From the NCBI RefSeq assembly GCF_900476395.1, contig NZ_UIHB01000001.1:1021385-1085384 (forward strand): a stretch of DNA of 64,000 nt. The letters are read 5' to 3'. The notes under the pieces are model-generated. The model was not told the DNA's origin, made no database searches, and saw only the letters and a program-made list of their open reading frames with translations. Numbering within the stretch: the first letter of the stretch is position 1; each line of letters opens with the position of its first letter. A program made the translations under genes and the position numbers. Shown piece after piece: positions 54,841 to 63,170 of this stretch. Source of the stretch: Xanthomonas euroxanthea (GTDB taxonomy: Bacteria > Pseudomonadota > Gammaproteobacteria > Xanthomonadales > Xanthomonadaceae).

Positions 54841-55314
54841 TCACAGGTCTTCGGCGAGCGCGGTGTCCGCCACGTTTGCCCGTTCCAGCGTGGCGCTGGC
54901 GTTCAACTTGCAGAGCAGGCGCAGCAGGGTCTGCTGCTCGCTGGCTTGCAGGCCGGTGCAGGTACGCGCAACCGCCCGTGCCAGGCAGCCCTGGGCAGTG
55001 GCGAGCGTGCGCTCGCCAAGCGAGGTGAGATACAGGCCCTTGCTGCGTCGGTCGCGGCCGGCCAGGCGTTCGATCAGGCCCTGCTCGGCCAGCGCGTTGG
55101 CGATCTTCATGCCGGCGGCGCGATTGACCAGCAGGCGGTTGCCCAGTTCGGTCTGGTCGCAGCCGGGCTGGTCGCGGATATGGATCAAGGCGGTGACGCG
55201 CGCCGGGGTCAGATGCAGTTCGGCCAGTTCCTGGCGCGCGGCGTGGCTGGAGGCCAGGGTCGCCAGTTGCAATTGATAGCCAAGGTCTGCGGCAAGGGCC
55301 AGGCGAGCAGTCAT
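54841..55314 (-). CDS. MarR-family regulator of the hydroxycinnamate operon
   Basis: A 157-residue winged-helix regulator. The helix-turn-helix reads CDQTELGNRLLVNRAAGMKIANALAEQGLIERLAGRDRRSKGLYL. It is the first gene of the operon ech-vdh-CoA ligase. Regulators of this type repress hydroxycinnamate genes and are released by the CoA thioester. A perfect inverted repeat upstream is a candidate operator. I start at ATG 55312-55314; an in-frame TTG four codons earlier would place the start inside the operator. Confidence 0.87.
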   Translation of the reverse strand: MTARLALAADLGYQLQLATLASSHAARQELAELHLTPARVTALIHIRDQPGCDQTELGNRLLVNRAAGMKIANALAEQGLIERLAGRDRRSKGLYLTSLGERTLATAQGCLARAVARTCTGLQASEQQTLLRLLCKLNASATLERANVADTALAEDL

Positions 55315-55326
55315 CGATCCGTCCAA

Positions 55327-55347
55327 ATTGTATCCGTTAAATACAAT
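55327..55347. promoter_or_regulatory. Candidate MarR operator ATTGTAT-N7-ATACAAT
   Basis: A perfect 7-bp inverted repeat, ATTGTAT and ATACAAT, separated by CCGTTAA, 12 bases upstream of the MarR start. It overlaps a possible -10 box (TACAAT on the minus strand). It is AT-rich in a GC-rich background and fits the size of a MarR dimer site, so autorepression of the whole operon is likely. Confidence 0.75.
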
Positions 55348-55447
55348 CTAGCCGACCGAAGCGGGCACTGCAAGAGGTTGTCGCGGTCACAAACGAAGCA
55401 GCGTGCGCGCCTGCGTAGCGCAGCCGCGCACACTGCTGACCAATACC

Positions 55448-55843
55448 TTACTGAATCAGCCAGCCGGCCAGCTGCTCGCGGCTCAGGTGGCCGCTGTGAC
55501 GCGTGTCGAGCGCGTCGAATTCCTCTGCCAGTGCCGGGTTGGCCTGGGCCTCGGCGCGACTGATGCGGCCGTCGCCATCGGTATCCAGCGCCTGGAAGTC
55601 GATGCGGTAGCTGCCGACCACGCTATTGGGCTGGATCGAGCGCACGATCACGCTGGCCTCGCCGCGTGGACGCTCCAGCTGGGCCTGATGGGTGACCTCG
55701 CCGCTGGACAGCGGCTGGGTGCGAATCACATTGGGAACCTCGATCAGCGGCACGCTGCTGGCCGGCGTCGGCGTCTGTTGCGCGAGCGCGTGGCCGCCGA
55801 ACAGCAGCAGTACGGAAAACGAGGCAATACGAACGGTGGTCAT
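55448..55843 (-). CDS. Exported EF-hand protein
   Basis: A 131-residue protein with a signal peptide (MTTVRIASFSVLLLFGGHALAQ). Two EF-hand loops are near the C-terminus: DTDGDGRISRAEA matches the 12-residue calcium loop closely and DTRHSGHLSREQ is a looser second one. Probably a periplasmic calcium-binding protein. Start at ATG 55841-55843; the frame upstream is open but not conserved. Confidence 0.82.
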   Translation of the reverse strand: MTTVRIASFSVLLLFGGHALAQQTPTPASSVPLIEVPNVIRTQPLSSGEVTHQAQLERPRGEASVIVRSIQPNSVVGSYRIDFQALDTDGDGRISRAEAQANPALAEEFDALDTRHSGHLSREQLAGWLIQ

Positions 55844-56051
55844 CAGATCCCCCTGATGTGGAACAGCCCGCAAGCATAGAGGCTGGCGGGCGTGTTGAGG
55901 TGCGTGCACGCTGCGCCCGGCGTACGGCGACAGCGTCTGCGTGTGCCAGGCGACCGTCGGTGCGGCACGAAATGCGGCATCGGCCAACCGGGACCGGAGC
56001 CGGAACTCACTGCCGCACCGCAGCTTCGGACAGTGCACCCGGCTCCGCCGC

Positions 56052-56774
56052 TCAGCCCGGGATGAACGGAAACACGATCTTCAACAAGCCCTTCAGGCCA
56101 CCCTCGGCAGTGCTGGCCACCGCCTTGGCGCCGAGGCTGTTGAGCGCGCGCCGGACATCTTCCCAACGCAGTTGCGCGATGTCCTTCTTCAGCAGATCCG
56201 CCACTTCCTCTGCCGTGGGCGTGAGCTTTTGCAGTTCGCGCACGGTGGCCTGCGGATCCGGCTGCAGATAGCCCCAGCGCTCGGCGACTTTCAGCAGCGT
56301 GTCGAAGCGCACCGCGACCACTTCGCGATTGCGCTCGTACACCGGCAAGGCACCGACATCCAGGATGGCCTGCTCAAATTGCTGCGCGTCATCGGGGTGT
56401 TCGATGCGCACCGCCAGAAACCCTTCCTTGCGGCTACGTTCGCTGACGTGCTTGGCACCGGAGCGCAGGTTGTCTTCGGTGAGCACGTTGGCGACGATGC
56501 GCTGCATCGCCGCGTCGCCTTCCTCGGGCACCAGCGAGCGCCAACGCGCATAGCCGTCGCGACGCAATGCCTTGACCTTGGCCGAGGTCACCCGCAGCTG
56601 CAGCGCGACCATCGCGTTGGAGCTGTTGCGCGAGATGGCGCCATCGCGTTCGAGCAGCACGAAGATCAGCAATTCCAGGTCGCGCTTGGTCAGCGACTGG
56701 AATCCCTGCAGCAGGGTCAGGCGCAGGAATTCGTTGCCGAAGGCGGCCGCGTCCTTGAGTTCGATCGGTTGCAT
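56052..56774 (-). CDS. Unrecognised 240-residue protein
   Basis: Starts MQPIELKDAAAFGNEFLRL. Residues 24-70 look like a winged helix-turn-helix: SLTKRDLELLIFVLLERDGAI, then SSNAMVALQLRVTSAKVKALRRDGYARW. The middle is mixed alpha/beta (FEQAILDVGALPVYERNREVVAVRFD). The C-terminus ends in a hydrophobic strip (GLLKIVFPFIPG). I do not recognise the family. No signal peptide or membrane segment. It stands alone between the EF-hand gene and the lactonase, all on the minus strand. Confidence 0.75.
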   Translation of the reverse strand: MQPIELKDAAAFGNEFLRLTLLQGFQSLTKRDLELLIFVLLERDGAISRNSSNAMVALQLRVTSAKVKALRRDGYARWRSLVPEEGDAAMQRIVANVLTEDNLRSGAKHVSERSRKEGFLAVRIEHPDDAQQFEQAILDVGALPVYERNREVVAVRFDTLLKVAERWGYLQPDPQATVRELQKLTPTAEEVADLLKKDIAQLRWEDVRRALNSLGAKAVASTAEGGLKGLLKIVFPFIPG

Positions 56775-56855
56775 GGGGAGTCCTCCACGGGTGACCTGCA
56801 GGATGCCAGCGCGCTGTTGCGCGACCTGAGAACCGTTGCGACGCGCGCAGCAGTT

Positions 56856-57758
56856 TCAGTGTCCGGTTTCGCGCCCCGGGCGATCGGACCTGAACGTTTC
56901 AACTGCGCCACGATCCTGCAGGGTGACGAACACTTGTTTGCCATCGCTGCCGCCGAACGCCACGTTGCTGGCCTTGCGGCCCTTCAACGCGACCGTGCGC
57001 AGCAACGTGCCCTGCGGCGAGACCACCGCGATCTGCCCGGCATCGTAGCGGGCGATGTAGAGATTGCCGTCGGCATCGCAACGCATGCCATCCATGCCGA
57101 AGTCCGGGAAGCTGATCAGCAGGCGTTTGTTGCGCAGGCCGCCATCGACGCGGTCGTACACCCAGACCTTGCGCGACATGCTTTCGTTGACGTAGAGATG
57201 CTTGCCGTCGGGGCTGACGTCCAGCCCGTTGGGCGTGGTCATGCCCGACTCCATCAACTGGACCACGCCCTCGCGGCTGATGTGCCACAGGCGGCCGCTG
57301 TTGTCCTTCCAGTTCGGGTCGCTTGCATAGAAGCTGCCATCGGGCGCAAGCGCCAGGTCATTGGGACCATCGGCGTCGGGCAGCGAGGCGAAGGTGCTGA
57401 CCGCACGCGTGCGCAGGTTCACCTGCAGGATCTTGTGGCCGGTGAAATCGGCCACGTACATCGTCCCGTCGCGGAAGCGGATGCCATTGCCGGTGCTGCC
57501 GTCGGGCAAGGTCACGAAGACCTCTGCCTTCGCGCTGCCATCGACGTGCAGTGCAATGCGCGCGATGGTGCCGTCCTTGCCCAGATTCACTGCATACAGC
57601 GCGCCATCCGGCCCTGCCGCAGGGCCTTCGGCATTGTGGGTGAAGGCGCCATCGCCGATCAGGTCGCGCGCAACGAAGGGCGCATCGTCAGCGATTGCCA
57701 GCGAGCTGGACAACAGCAACGCCAGGGGCAGGAAACGACGGCGGGCGACAGCGGTCAT
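56856..57758 (-). CDS. SMP-30/gluconolactonase-like secreted protein
   Basis: A 300-residue protein with a signal peptide (MTAVARRRFLPLALLLSSSLAIA). The beta-propeller has the SMP-30 pattern: GPDGALYAVNLGKDG, DGPNDLALAPDGSFYASDP and TTPNGLDVSPDGKHLYVNES, MRCDADGNLYIARY. Calcium-dependent lactonase activity is known for the family; the substrate is not known. It is divergent from a Gfo/Idh/MocA oxidoreductase, which could supply a sugar lactone to it. Confidence 0.85.
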   Translation of the reverse strand: MTAVARRRFLPLALLLSSSLAIADDAPFVARDLIGDGAFTHNAEGPAAGPDGALYAVNLGKDGTIARIALHVDGSAKAEVFVTLPDGSTGNGIRFRDGTMYVADFTGHKILQVNLRTRAVSTFASLPDADGPNDLALAPDGSFYASDPNWKDNSGRLWHISREGVVQLMESGMTTPNGLDVSPDGKHLYVNESMSRKVWVYDRVDGGLRNKRLLISFPDFGMDGMRCDADGNLYIARYDAGQIAVVSPQGTLLRTVALKGRKASNVAFGGSDGKQVFVTLQDRGAVETFRSDRPGRETGH

Positions 57759-58020
57759 GCGGCATGCTCCAGATGGGATCGTTGCCAGTGTGCCAGAACG
57801 CGCGCAGCGGCCATGGCGGTGATCACGCACGATCAAGTAAGGTGCCCGGGCAGTATTGGCCGACCAGCGACCAACAGCACCACTGCGCCCATCTGCGGGC
57901 AGTGCGATTGGGACGTGGTGCGGCATGTATCCACTGACACTCCGGTGCGCGTGCGTCGTCATCGACTGATGACCGCACGCGATGGTGTCAGCCGCTCTCA
58001 ATCTTGCGAAGGAGGTTTGC

Positions 58021-59130
58021 ATGTCCGTGGAATCGATCACACGTCGCCGTCTGCTTGCCGCGTTCGGCGGTGCAGGCATCCTGCTGGCTGCGCCCGGCTG
58101 GGCATTGCCGAAGAAAAAGCCGGGCAAACCGCTGAATGTGGCGCTGGCCGGCCTGGGCAGTTATGCCAGCGAGCAACTCGCGCCGGGCCTGGCGTTGACC
58201 AAGCATTGCAAGCTGGCGGGCATCGTCACCGGCACGCCCTCGAAGATTCCGCAGTGGCAGGCCAAGTACGGCATCGCCGATCGCAACGTCTACAGCTACG
58301 AAAACTTCGACCGGATCGCCGACAACGACGACATCGACGTGGTGTACATCGTCACGCCCACCCACCTGCATGCGCCGCTGACCCTGCGCGCGGCGGCGGC
58401 CGGCAAGCATGTCTGGTGCGAAAAGCCGATGGCCATGCATGCCGGCGAATGCGAGGCCATGATCGCGGCATGCAGGCGCAACAAGGTGGCGCTGGCGATC
58501 GGTTACCGCATGCAGCACGAACCCAATACGCGCCGCCTGATCGCGATGGCCAGCGAGAAGCCGTTCGGCGCGATGCAACGCGTGCGTGCCGAGGCCGGGT
58601 ACAACGGCTACCACGATGCGACCAAGGCCGATCGTCCGTGGCGCTTGCGTTCCCAGTTCGGCGGCGGGGCGATGTACGACATGGGCGTGTATCCGCTCAA
58701 TGCCGCGCGCTACACGGCGGGCAGCGAACCGTTGGCCGTGACCGCCAAGCGCTGGACCGATCGCCCGGAGCTGTTCGATGAAGTCGACGAGCATATGGAC
58801 TTCACGCTGGAATTTCCGAATGCGGTGCGTGCCGAGTGCAAAACCAGCTTCGGCAAGAACATGAATGTGCTGCGCGCCGAGTGCGAGCGCGGCTGGTATG
58901 AGTTGTCGCCGTTCCAGAGCTACCAGGGCGTGACCGGCAAGGCCAGCGACGGGCGCGTGTTCGACGCCAAGGTGCCGCACCAGCAGGCACTGCAGATGGA
59001 CGAGGACGCGCTGGCGATCATCAACGGCACGCCGCTGCGCGCACCCGGCGAAGAAGGCCTGCGCGACATCCGCATCGTCGATGCGATCTACCGCTCGGCC
59101 CGCGAGGGCAGCAAGCGGATCGTGCTGTAA
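58021..59130 (+). CDS. Tat-exported Gfo/Idh/MocA oxidoreductase
   Basis: A 369-residue NAD(P)-dependent oxidoreductase with a twin-arginine leader: TRRRLLAAFGGAGILLAAPGWA. The nucleotide-binding motif is VALAGLGSYASEQLAPGL, and the family's HVWCEKPMAMHAGEC carries the catalytic lysine. The layout matches glucose-fructose oxidoreductase-like enzymes of the periplasm. The ribosome binding site AAGGAGGT is strong, 5 bases before the ATG at 58021. Divergent from the SMP-30-like gene; oxidation of a sugar to lactone followed by lactone hydrolysis is a reasonable inference. Confidence 0.87.
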   Translation: MSVESITRRRLLAAFGGAGILLAAPGWALPKKKPGKPLNVALAGLGSYASEQLAPGLALTKHCKLAGIVTGTPSKIPQWQAKYGIADRNVYSYENFDRIADNDDIDVVYIVTPTHLHAPLTLRAAAAGKHVWCEKPMAMHAGECEAMIAACRRNKVALAIGYRMQHEPNTRRLIAMASEKPFGAMQRVRAEAGYNGYHDATKADRPWRLRSQFGGGAMYDMGVYPLNAARYTAGSEPLAVTAKRWTDRPELFDEVDEHMDFTLEFPNAVRAECKTSFGKNMNVLRAECERGWYELSPFQSYQGVTGKASDGRVFDAKVPHQQALQMDEDALAIINGTPLRAPGEEGLRDIRIVDAIYRSAREGSKRIVL

Positions 59131-59136
59131 TCGCGG

Positions 59137-59162
59137 CCCGCTCCGTCGAGCGACGGAGCGGG
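59137..59162 (+). terminator. Hairpin following the oxidoreductase gene
   Basis: CCCGCTCCGTCG and CGACGGAGCGGG form a 12-bp stem, 6 bases after the stop codon of the oxidoreductase. The loop is only AG unless the top pairs open. GC-rich without a T-run. Confidence 0.7.
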
Positions 59163-59220
59163 CAGGGCCTGATCTGAGACAGCAGACTGGCTCAAGCCAG
59201 CTTGCCGCCATCCAGGGCTA

Positions 59221-59250
59221 AAAAGGCCTTCGCGTACGAGGAGGCCTTTT
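59221..59250. terminator. AAAAGGCCT/AGGCCTTTT hairpin
   Basis: AAAAGGCCT and AGGCCTTTT pair around about 12 bases. The right arm ends in four T on the plus strand and the left arm in A-run, so it can serve as a factor-independent terminator for either strand. Confidence 0.7.
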
Positions 59251-59416
59251 CAATCCGACGCTGGAGCACATGCCATGCCATCGTGCGGGACCAGCGCCTG
59301 CTGCGAGCCGCACGCCTACTCAGGTGCTCTGCATGGGCCCCAGGAGTGGTGTCATGCACATCGGCACGCTGCCACTGGCCAGTACCCACAGCAATTCCGC
59401 CGCCAATCACCGCTTT

Positions 59417-59478
59417 TACGATTCCCGAATCCCGAATCCCGGCTCCTACGATTCCCCAATCCCGATTCCCGATTCCCG
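59417..59478. repeat. GATTCCC (GGGAATC) heptamer array, second copy
   Basis: Eight or so 7-base units, GATTCCC and variants, interrupted by GGCTCCTAC. It is the reverse orientation of the array at 5496-5669. It ends 5 bases before the rlmM stop codon. Confidence 0.9.
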
Positions 59479-59482
59479 GCCC

Positions 59483-60526
59483 TCAGCCCCGCATCGCCAG
59501 CACCGTGATCTCCTCACGATCGTGATACAGCTGCTTGGCACGCACGATCAGCGATTTTTCGGCCTGCTGTTCGAACAGGTCCAGGCATAGCCGGGTTTCG
59601 TCCCAGCGCTTTTTCATCGGCAGCTTGAGGTTGAAGATGGTGTTGCGGCACCAGCCTTCGCGGATCCAGGTGGCCATGCGTTCGGCCACGCGGCGCGGTT
59701 GCTCGACCATGTCGCAGACCATCCAGTCCAGCGCCTGCGCAGGCTTCCAGTGAAAGCCGTCGGCACGCAGATGTTCGACCAGGCCGATTTCCAGCACATG
59801 CTCGCGGAGCGGGCCGTTGTCGACGCTGGTGACATGCAGGTGCTGGCGGGTGAGCACCCAGGTCCAGCCGCCGGGGGCCGCGCCCAGATCGGCGGCGCGC
59901 ATGCCGGGCTTGACCAGCGTCTCGCGTTCTTCCGGTGTAAGCAGGGTGAGCAGGGCTTCGTCGAGCTTGAGCGCCGAGCGCGATGGCGCCTCCGGCAACA
60001 GCTTCAGGCGCGGAATGCCCAACGGCCACGGCGCGCTGTCGGTACTGTCGGCCACCGCCAGCAAGGCATGGTCGCCATCGAGAAAGCAGACATGCAGCCG
60101 CGCCAGGCGCGGCTGCGGTTTGTCGGTCAGCAAGCCGGCCTTGCGCAAGGCCGGACGCAAGGCATTGCCGAAACTGCGTGCCAGCCCGGCCAGCGGCTTG
60201 CCCGCGTCCGAATCCGGGTGTTCCACCCACAGGTCGCCGAAACGCGGCTGGCCTTCCAGGGCGGCCAGGATCGGCGTGATGCGGTCCTTGGGGTCGATGC
60301 CCTTGAGTTCGGCGACCACCACCAGCTTCTGCCGCGCGAAGATCAGCTCGCGCCAGTGCAGCCTGGTGGCCAGTTGCGCGGCCTCATCGCAGACGAACAG
60401 CACATAGCCGTCGTTGCGCTGGGTCCGCGCATAGCCGGCGATGCCGACGAAGGCGGCGCGCGCGCTCAACTCGGCGGCCAGCTCCGGCTCGAAGCCCTGG
60501 CGGCAGTAGCACAGCAGGCCGCTCAT
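59483..60526 (-). CDS. rlmM: 23S rRNA 2'-O-ribose methyltransferase M
   Basis: Methylates C2498 of 23S rRNA using SAM. The 347-residue protein has the N-terminal part MSGLLCYCRQGFEPELAAEL, a THUMP-like region, and the SAM-binding motif AADLGAAPGGWTWVL near residue 210, with the catalytic DWMVCDMVEQP near 260 and NLKLPMKKRW near 300. Length and motifs match Escherichia coli RlmM. The end of the gene abuts the GATTCCC repeat. Confidence 0.92.
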   Translation of the reverse strand: MSGLLCYCRQGFEPELAAELSARAAFVGIAGYARTQRNDGYVLFVCDEAAQLATRLHWRELIFARQKLVVVAELKGIDPKDRITPILAALEGQPRFGDLWVEHPDSDAGKPLAGLARSFGNALRPALRKAGLLTDKPQPRLARLHVCFLDGDHALLAVADSTDSAPWPLGIPRLKLLPEAPSRSALKLDEALLTLLTPEERETLVKPGMRAADLGAAPGGWTWVLTRQHLHVTSVDNGPLREHVLEIGLVEHLRADGFHWKPAQALDWMVCDMVEQPRRVAERMATWIREGWCRNTIFNLKLPMKKRWDETRLCLDLFEQQAEKSLIVRAKQLYHDREEITVLAMRG

Positions 60527-60562
60527 CGCAGGGCCTGGCGTGCGCGATCGCTGCGGGGCAGG

Positions 60563-61123
60563 TCAATAATGGTCACCGCCGCCCTCGCCATAGGTGCGCA
60601 GCACCGCGCAGGCCTGGTCGCGATGCACGTCGCGCACCACCTCGATGCCGCGACGGGTGAGCTCGCCCACCCAATCGGCCGGCAAGGGGCCTTCGTCGAA
60701 TTCGGTCAGCGCCATCACGTCTTCGGCGCGTGCGCCGATCAGCAGGCGGTCGATGCCGGCCCACACCGTGGCGCCGTAGCACTGGCAGCACGGCTGCGCC
60801 GAGGTGGCCAGCGTCACCGGCGACAGCACATCGTTCAGGCGCGGCGTCTGCAGGCGTTGCTGGGCAAGCATGTAGGCCATGTTTTCGGCGTGCGCCAGCG
60901 AGGTGGTCTGCGGCACCACGCGGTTCACCGCCGCGGCGATGATGCGGTGGTCCGGGCCGAACACGACCGCCCCGAACGGGCCGCCGCTGCGCTCGTGCAC
61001 GTTCATCCGCGACAGGTCGATTGCCAGCGCCACCTTGTCCTCGTCGCTGGGATAGGCGCGGCTGTCGTCGACATGCGCGTGGATCCAGTCGGGCAGCGTG
61101 AGGTGGACTTGCGCGTAAAGCAT
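60563..61123 (-). CDS. Nucleoside/base deaminase
   Basis: A zinc-dependent cytidine deaminase-fold protein of 186 residues. The zinc motif is LAHAENMAYML near residue 85 with HAE, and SAQPCCQCYGATVWAG near 110 with PCxxC. The GGPFGAVVFGPDHRI segment matches guanine deaminase or related nucleoside deaminases. Substrate is not certain. Start at ATG 61121-61123, overlapping the stop of the lipoprotein gene (TGATG). Confidence 0.8.
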   Translation of the reverse strand: MLYAQVHLTLPDWIHAHVDDSRAYPSDEDKVALAIDLSRMNVHERSGGPFGAVVFGPDHRIIAAAVNRVVPQTTSLAHAENMAYMLAQQRLQTPRLNDVLSPVTLATSAQPCCQCYGATVWAGIDRLLIGARAEDVMALTEFDEGPLPADWVGELTRRGIEVVRDVHRDQACAVLRTYGEGGGDHY

Positions 61124-61536
61124 CAGTGGACCATTTCTGTAGAGGGGGGAGCGGGGCGCAGTGTATCGGCCTGGGCGTCCTTTGCGGCACATTGCCCGGC
61201 CACGCACTGGCAGGCGCTGATCTCGCGGAAGCCGCACACGCTCATCATGCCGCTGGCCTGGCATTGCGCCTGCACGCCCTTGGGGTCGGTGGCACTGTTG
61301 ACGTTGACGCAGGCCGGAAATGCGCCGCAGCAGTTGCCGACGTTCTTCACCGTGCAGTCGGCGTCGGTGCGACAGGTGGTGGTGACGGTGATCGGCTTGC
61401 CGCTTGCCGGACCGGTTGCCGAGCCGGTCGCTGGAGGCGGCGTGGCCGTATCGGCCGGCGGTGCGGCGCAGCCGACCGACATCAGACAGGCCAGCAACAG
61501 CATCGAGCTCAGACACCGGGATAAAAGACGGGACAT
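61123..61536 (-). CDS. Cysteine-rich lipoprotein
   Basis: A 137-residue secreted lipoprotein. The leader MSRLLSRCLSSMLLLACLMSVGCAAPP has a lipobox ending at C23. A Pro/Thr/Ala spacer leads to a domain with about ten cysteines, including TTTCRTDADC, GNCCGAF and ISACQCVAGQCAAKD, likely in disulfides. No family is recognised. The stop codon overlaps the deaminase start, so the two are translationally coupled despite different compartments. Confidence 0.75.
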   Translation of the reverse strand: MSRLLSRCLSSMLLLACLMSVGCAAPPADTATPPPATGSATGPASGKPITVTTTCRTDADCTVKNVGNCCGAFPACVNVNSATDPKGVQAQCQASGMMSVCGFREISACQCVAGQCAAKDAQADTLRPAPPSTEMVH

Positions 61537-61709
61537 GCGGCCGCTCCGATCAGGACAGGTGAGCGGCCATGGTAAGCCCCTGCTGCGTGGAGTGCGGCTG
61601 GACCTGGGCACCGGCACACCTCCGGGGCGCCGGGGCCTGCGCGCGTTGCGCCCGATGGCGCCGGCTGTGGCTGGCGCGTGGCCGGGACACGCCTGCAGCG
61701 TCGGTGCAG

Positions 61710-61961
61710 TCAGCGCTGTCTGCGCAGTGCCCGGCTGCAGCGGGTGGCAAGGTCCAGTTGCTGCATGCTTTCGTCGCGGCGATCGCTGGGCAGATCGTCC
61801 TCAGACCGGCCCGGAAGCAGCGTGCAGAACACCTCGGCCGGGGTCACCGCGGTCGAGGCGGGTGGCTGCGGCGAGCAGGCCGCCAGGCCGATCGACAGCG
61901 AAAACACCGCGCTGCGCAGCGTGTTTGCAGGCGGGCGTGAACATGGTTGGGGGAGGCACAT
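61710..61961 (-). CDS. Small lipoprotein, hypothetical
   Basis: An 83-residue frame, MCLPQPCSRPPANTLRSAVF, with a short hydrophobic stretch and possible lipobox SIGLAAC. AGGAA lies 7 bases before the ATG at 61959-61961, a good ribosome binding site. The rest is charged (SEDDLPSDRRDESMQQLDLATRCSRALRRQR). It may be real but has no recognised family; a non-coding stretch is also possible. Confidence 0.5.
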   Translation of the reverse strand: MCLPQPCSRPPANTLRSAVFSLSIGLAACSPQPPASTAVTPAEVFCTLLPGRSEDDLPSDRRDESMQQLDLATRCSRALRRQR

Positions 61962-62022
61962 GGCGGCGTTCCTGACGGACACAGCCTGCAATCTAGGCCG
62001 CTGCGCGCATCAGCCGCCGGCG

Positions 62023-62952
62023 TCATTTCGCTTCCGCATGCAGTGCTGCGCACCACAGCACGCCGACCAGCAGGCAGGCGATGGCGGCCAGCTCCAGCGG
62101 CGTGGGCAGGCGCATTTCCCAGGCAAAGCCGTACAGCAGCGCAAACACCGTTTCGAACACGATCATCTGGCCCACCAGGGTCAGCGGCAGCACGCGGCTG
62201 GCCCGGTTCCACAAGGCGTTGCCGATCACCGAGGCCAGGATGCCCAGCAACAGCGAAATGCCCCAGAAACCCGCCCAGTCGATCGGCGCATGTGGTGCGC
62301 TGCCGAGCAGGGCGGCCGGCGCCAGCAGGAGTGCCAATGCGCCGGTGACCACGCCAGTCAGCAGCGACCAATCGCCCCCGGACAGGTCCGGCCGCCGTCG
62401 TAGCCAGCGCGCATTGCCGATGGAATAGGCCGACCACGACGCCAGCGCACCGAACGCACAAAGCAGGCCGGCGATGCGGGTGGCGCGATCGCTGGCGTGG
62501 TGACCGGCATCGTGCTGCAAGGTGTCCAGGGCGACCAGCGCCACGCCGATGACGCACAACACGCATGGCGCAGCCAGGCGTCGCAGCTGCACCGCGCCTG
62601 CGGCACGCGTGCCGATCACGGTGACCACCACCGGCAACAGGCCGATGATCAGCGCGGTCGCCGCGCTGCCGGCCCACTGCACCGCGCTGCCGAGCAGCAC
62701 GTAATAGATCAGGTTGCCCAGCAGGCTCAGACGCACCAGCGCCCACCATTCGGCCCGCCCCAGCCGTGCAGCGGTCTGCCGCGCGCGCGGTGCCAGTACC
62801 AGGGCGGCGACCGCGCCATAGGACAGATAACGGGCAACGGCCAGTTGCAACGGCGTAAATGCCGCAAGCAACTGCGGCGCCAGAAACACCAGTCCCCATA
62901 ACGCGCCTGCACCGATGCCGCAGGCAACACCGACCATCAAGCGCTCACGCAT
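62023..62952 (-). CDS. EamA/DMT-family transporter
   Basis: An inner-membrane transporter of 309 residues with about ten hydrophobic segments in two EamA halves. The first half has GALWGLVFLAPQLLAAFTP and YYVLLGSAVQWAGSAATALI, the second SYSIGNARWLRR, WGISLLLGILASVIGNALWNRAS and QMIVFETVFALLYGFAWE. Substrate not known; members export or import amino acids, nucleotides or drugs. Single gene. Confidence 0.87.
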   Translation of the reverse strand: MRERLMVGVACGIGAGALWGLVFLAPQLLAAFTPLQLAVARYLSYGAVAALVLAPRARQTAARLGRAEWWALVRLSLLGNLIYYVLLGSAVQWAGSAATALIIGLLPVVVTVIGTRAAGAVQLRRLAAPCVLCVIGVALVALDTLQHDAGHHASDRATRIAGLLCAFGALASWSAYSIGNARWLRRRPDLSGGDWSLLTGVVTGALALLLAPAALLGSAPHAPIDWAGFWGISLLLGILASVIGNALWNRASRVLPLTLVGQMIVFETVFALLYGFAWEMRLPTPLELAAIACLLVGVLWCAALHAEAK

Positions 62953-63170
62953 CGTGCTGCTCCTTCATGCCATGCGCCATGCAATGAAGTGCGGCACGCA
63001 GTCTCCATTGCGCTTGTTCATTACTTCAAAAGACACCGCGCTGCGGTGGCTTCGCGCTGCTTGCCTGATCTGCGGTGACAGCCATCAGCGGCCGATCGCG
63101 CCAGCCACGCCGGCTTGGCTGCCTGACGCCATATCCGCGCCGGACGGCTGGCCCCCGGCGCGGTTCCGAC

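Larger units (their letters stand above)
59131..59482. other. Intergenic region with two terminators and a heptamer repeat
   Basis: About 350 bases without a gene between the convergent oxidoreductase and rlmM. It holds two hairpins (59137-59162 and 59221-59250) and the GATTCCC repeat array at 59417-59478. No other content was recognised between 59251 and 59416. Confidence 0.7.

Noticed and set aside
55941..58781. A 946-residue plus-strand open frame spanning several genes
   Set aside because: It runs antisense to the 240-residue protein and the lactonase and out of frame across the oxidoreductase; no protein family pattern.
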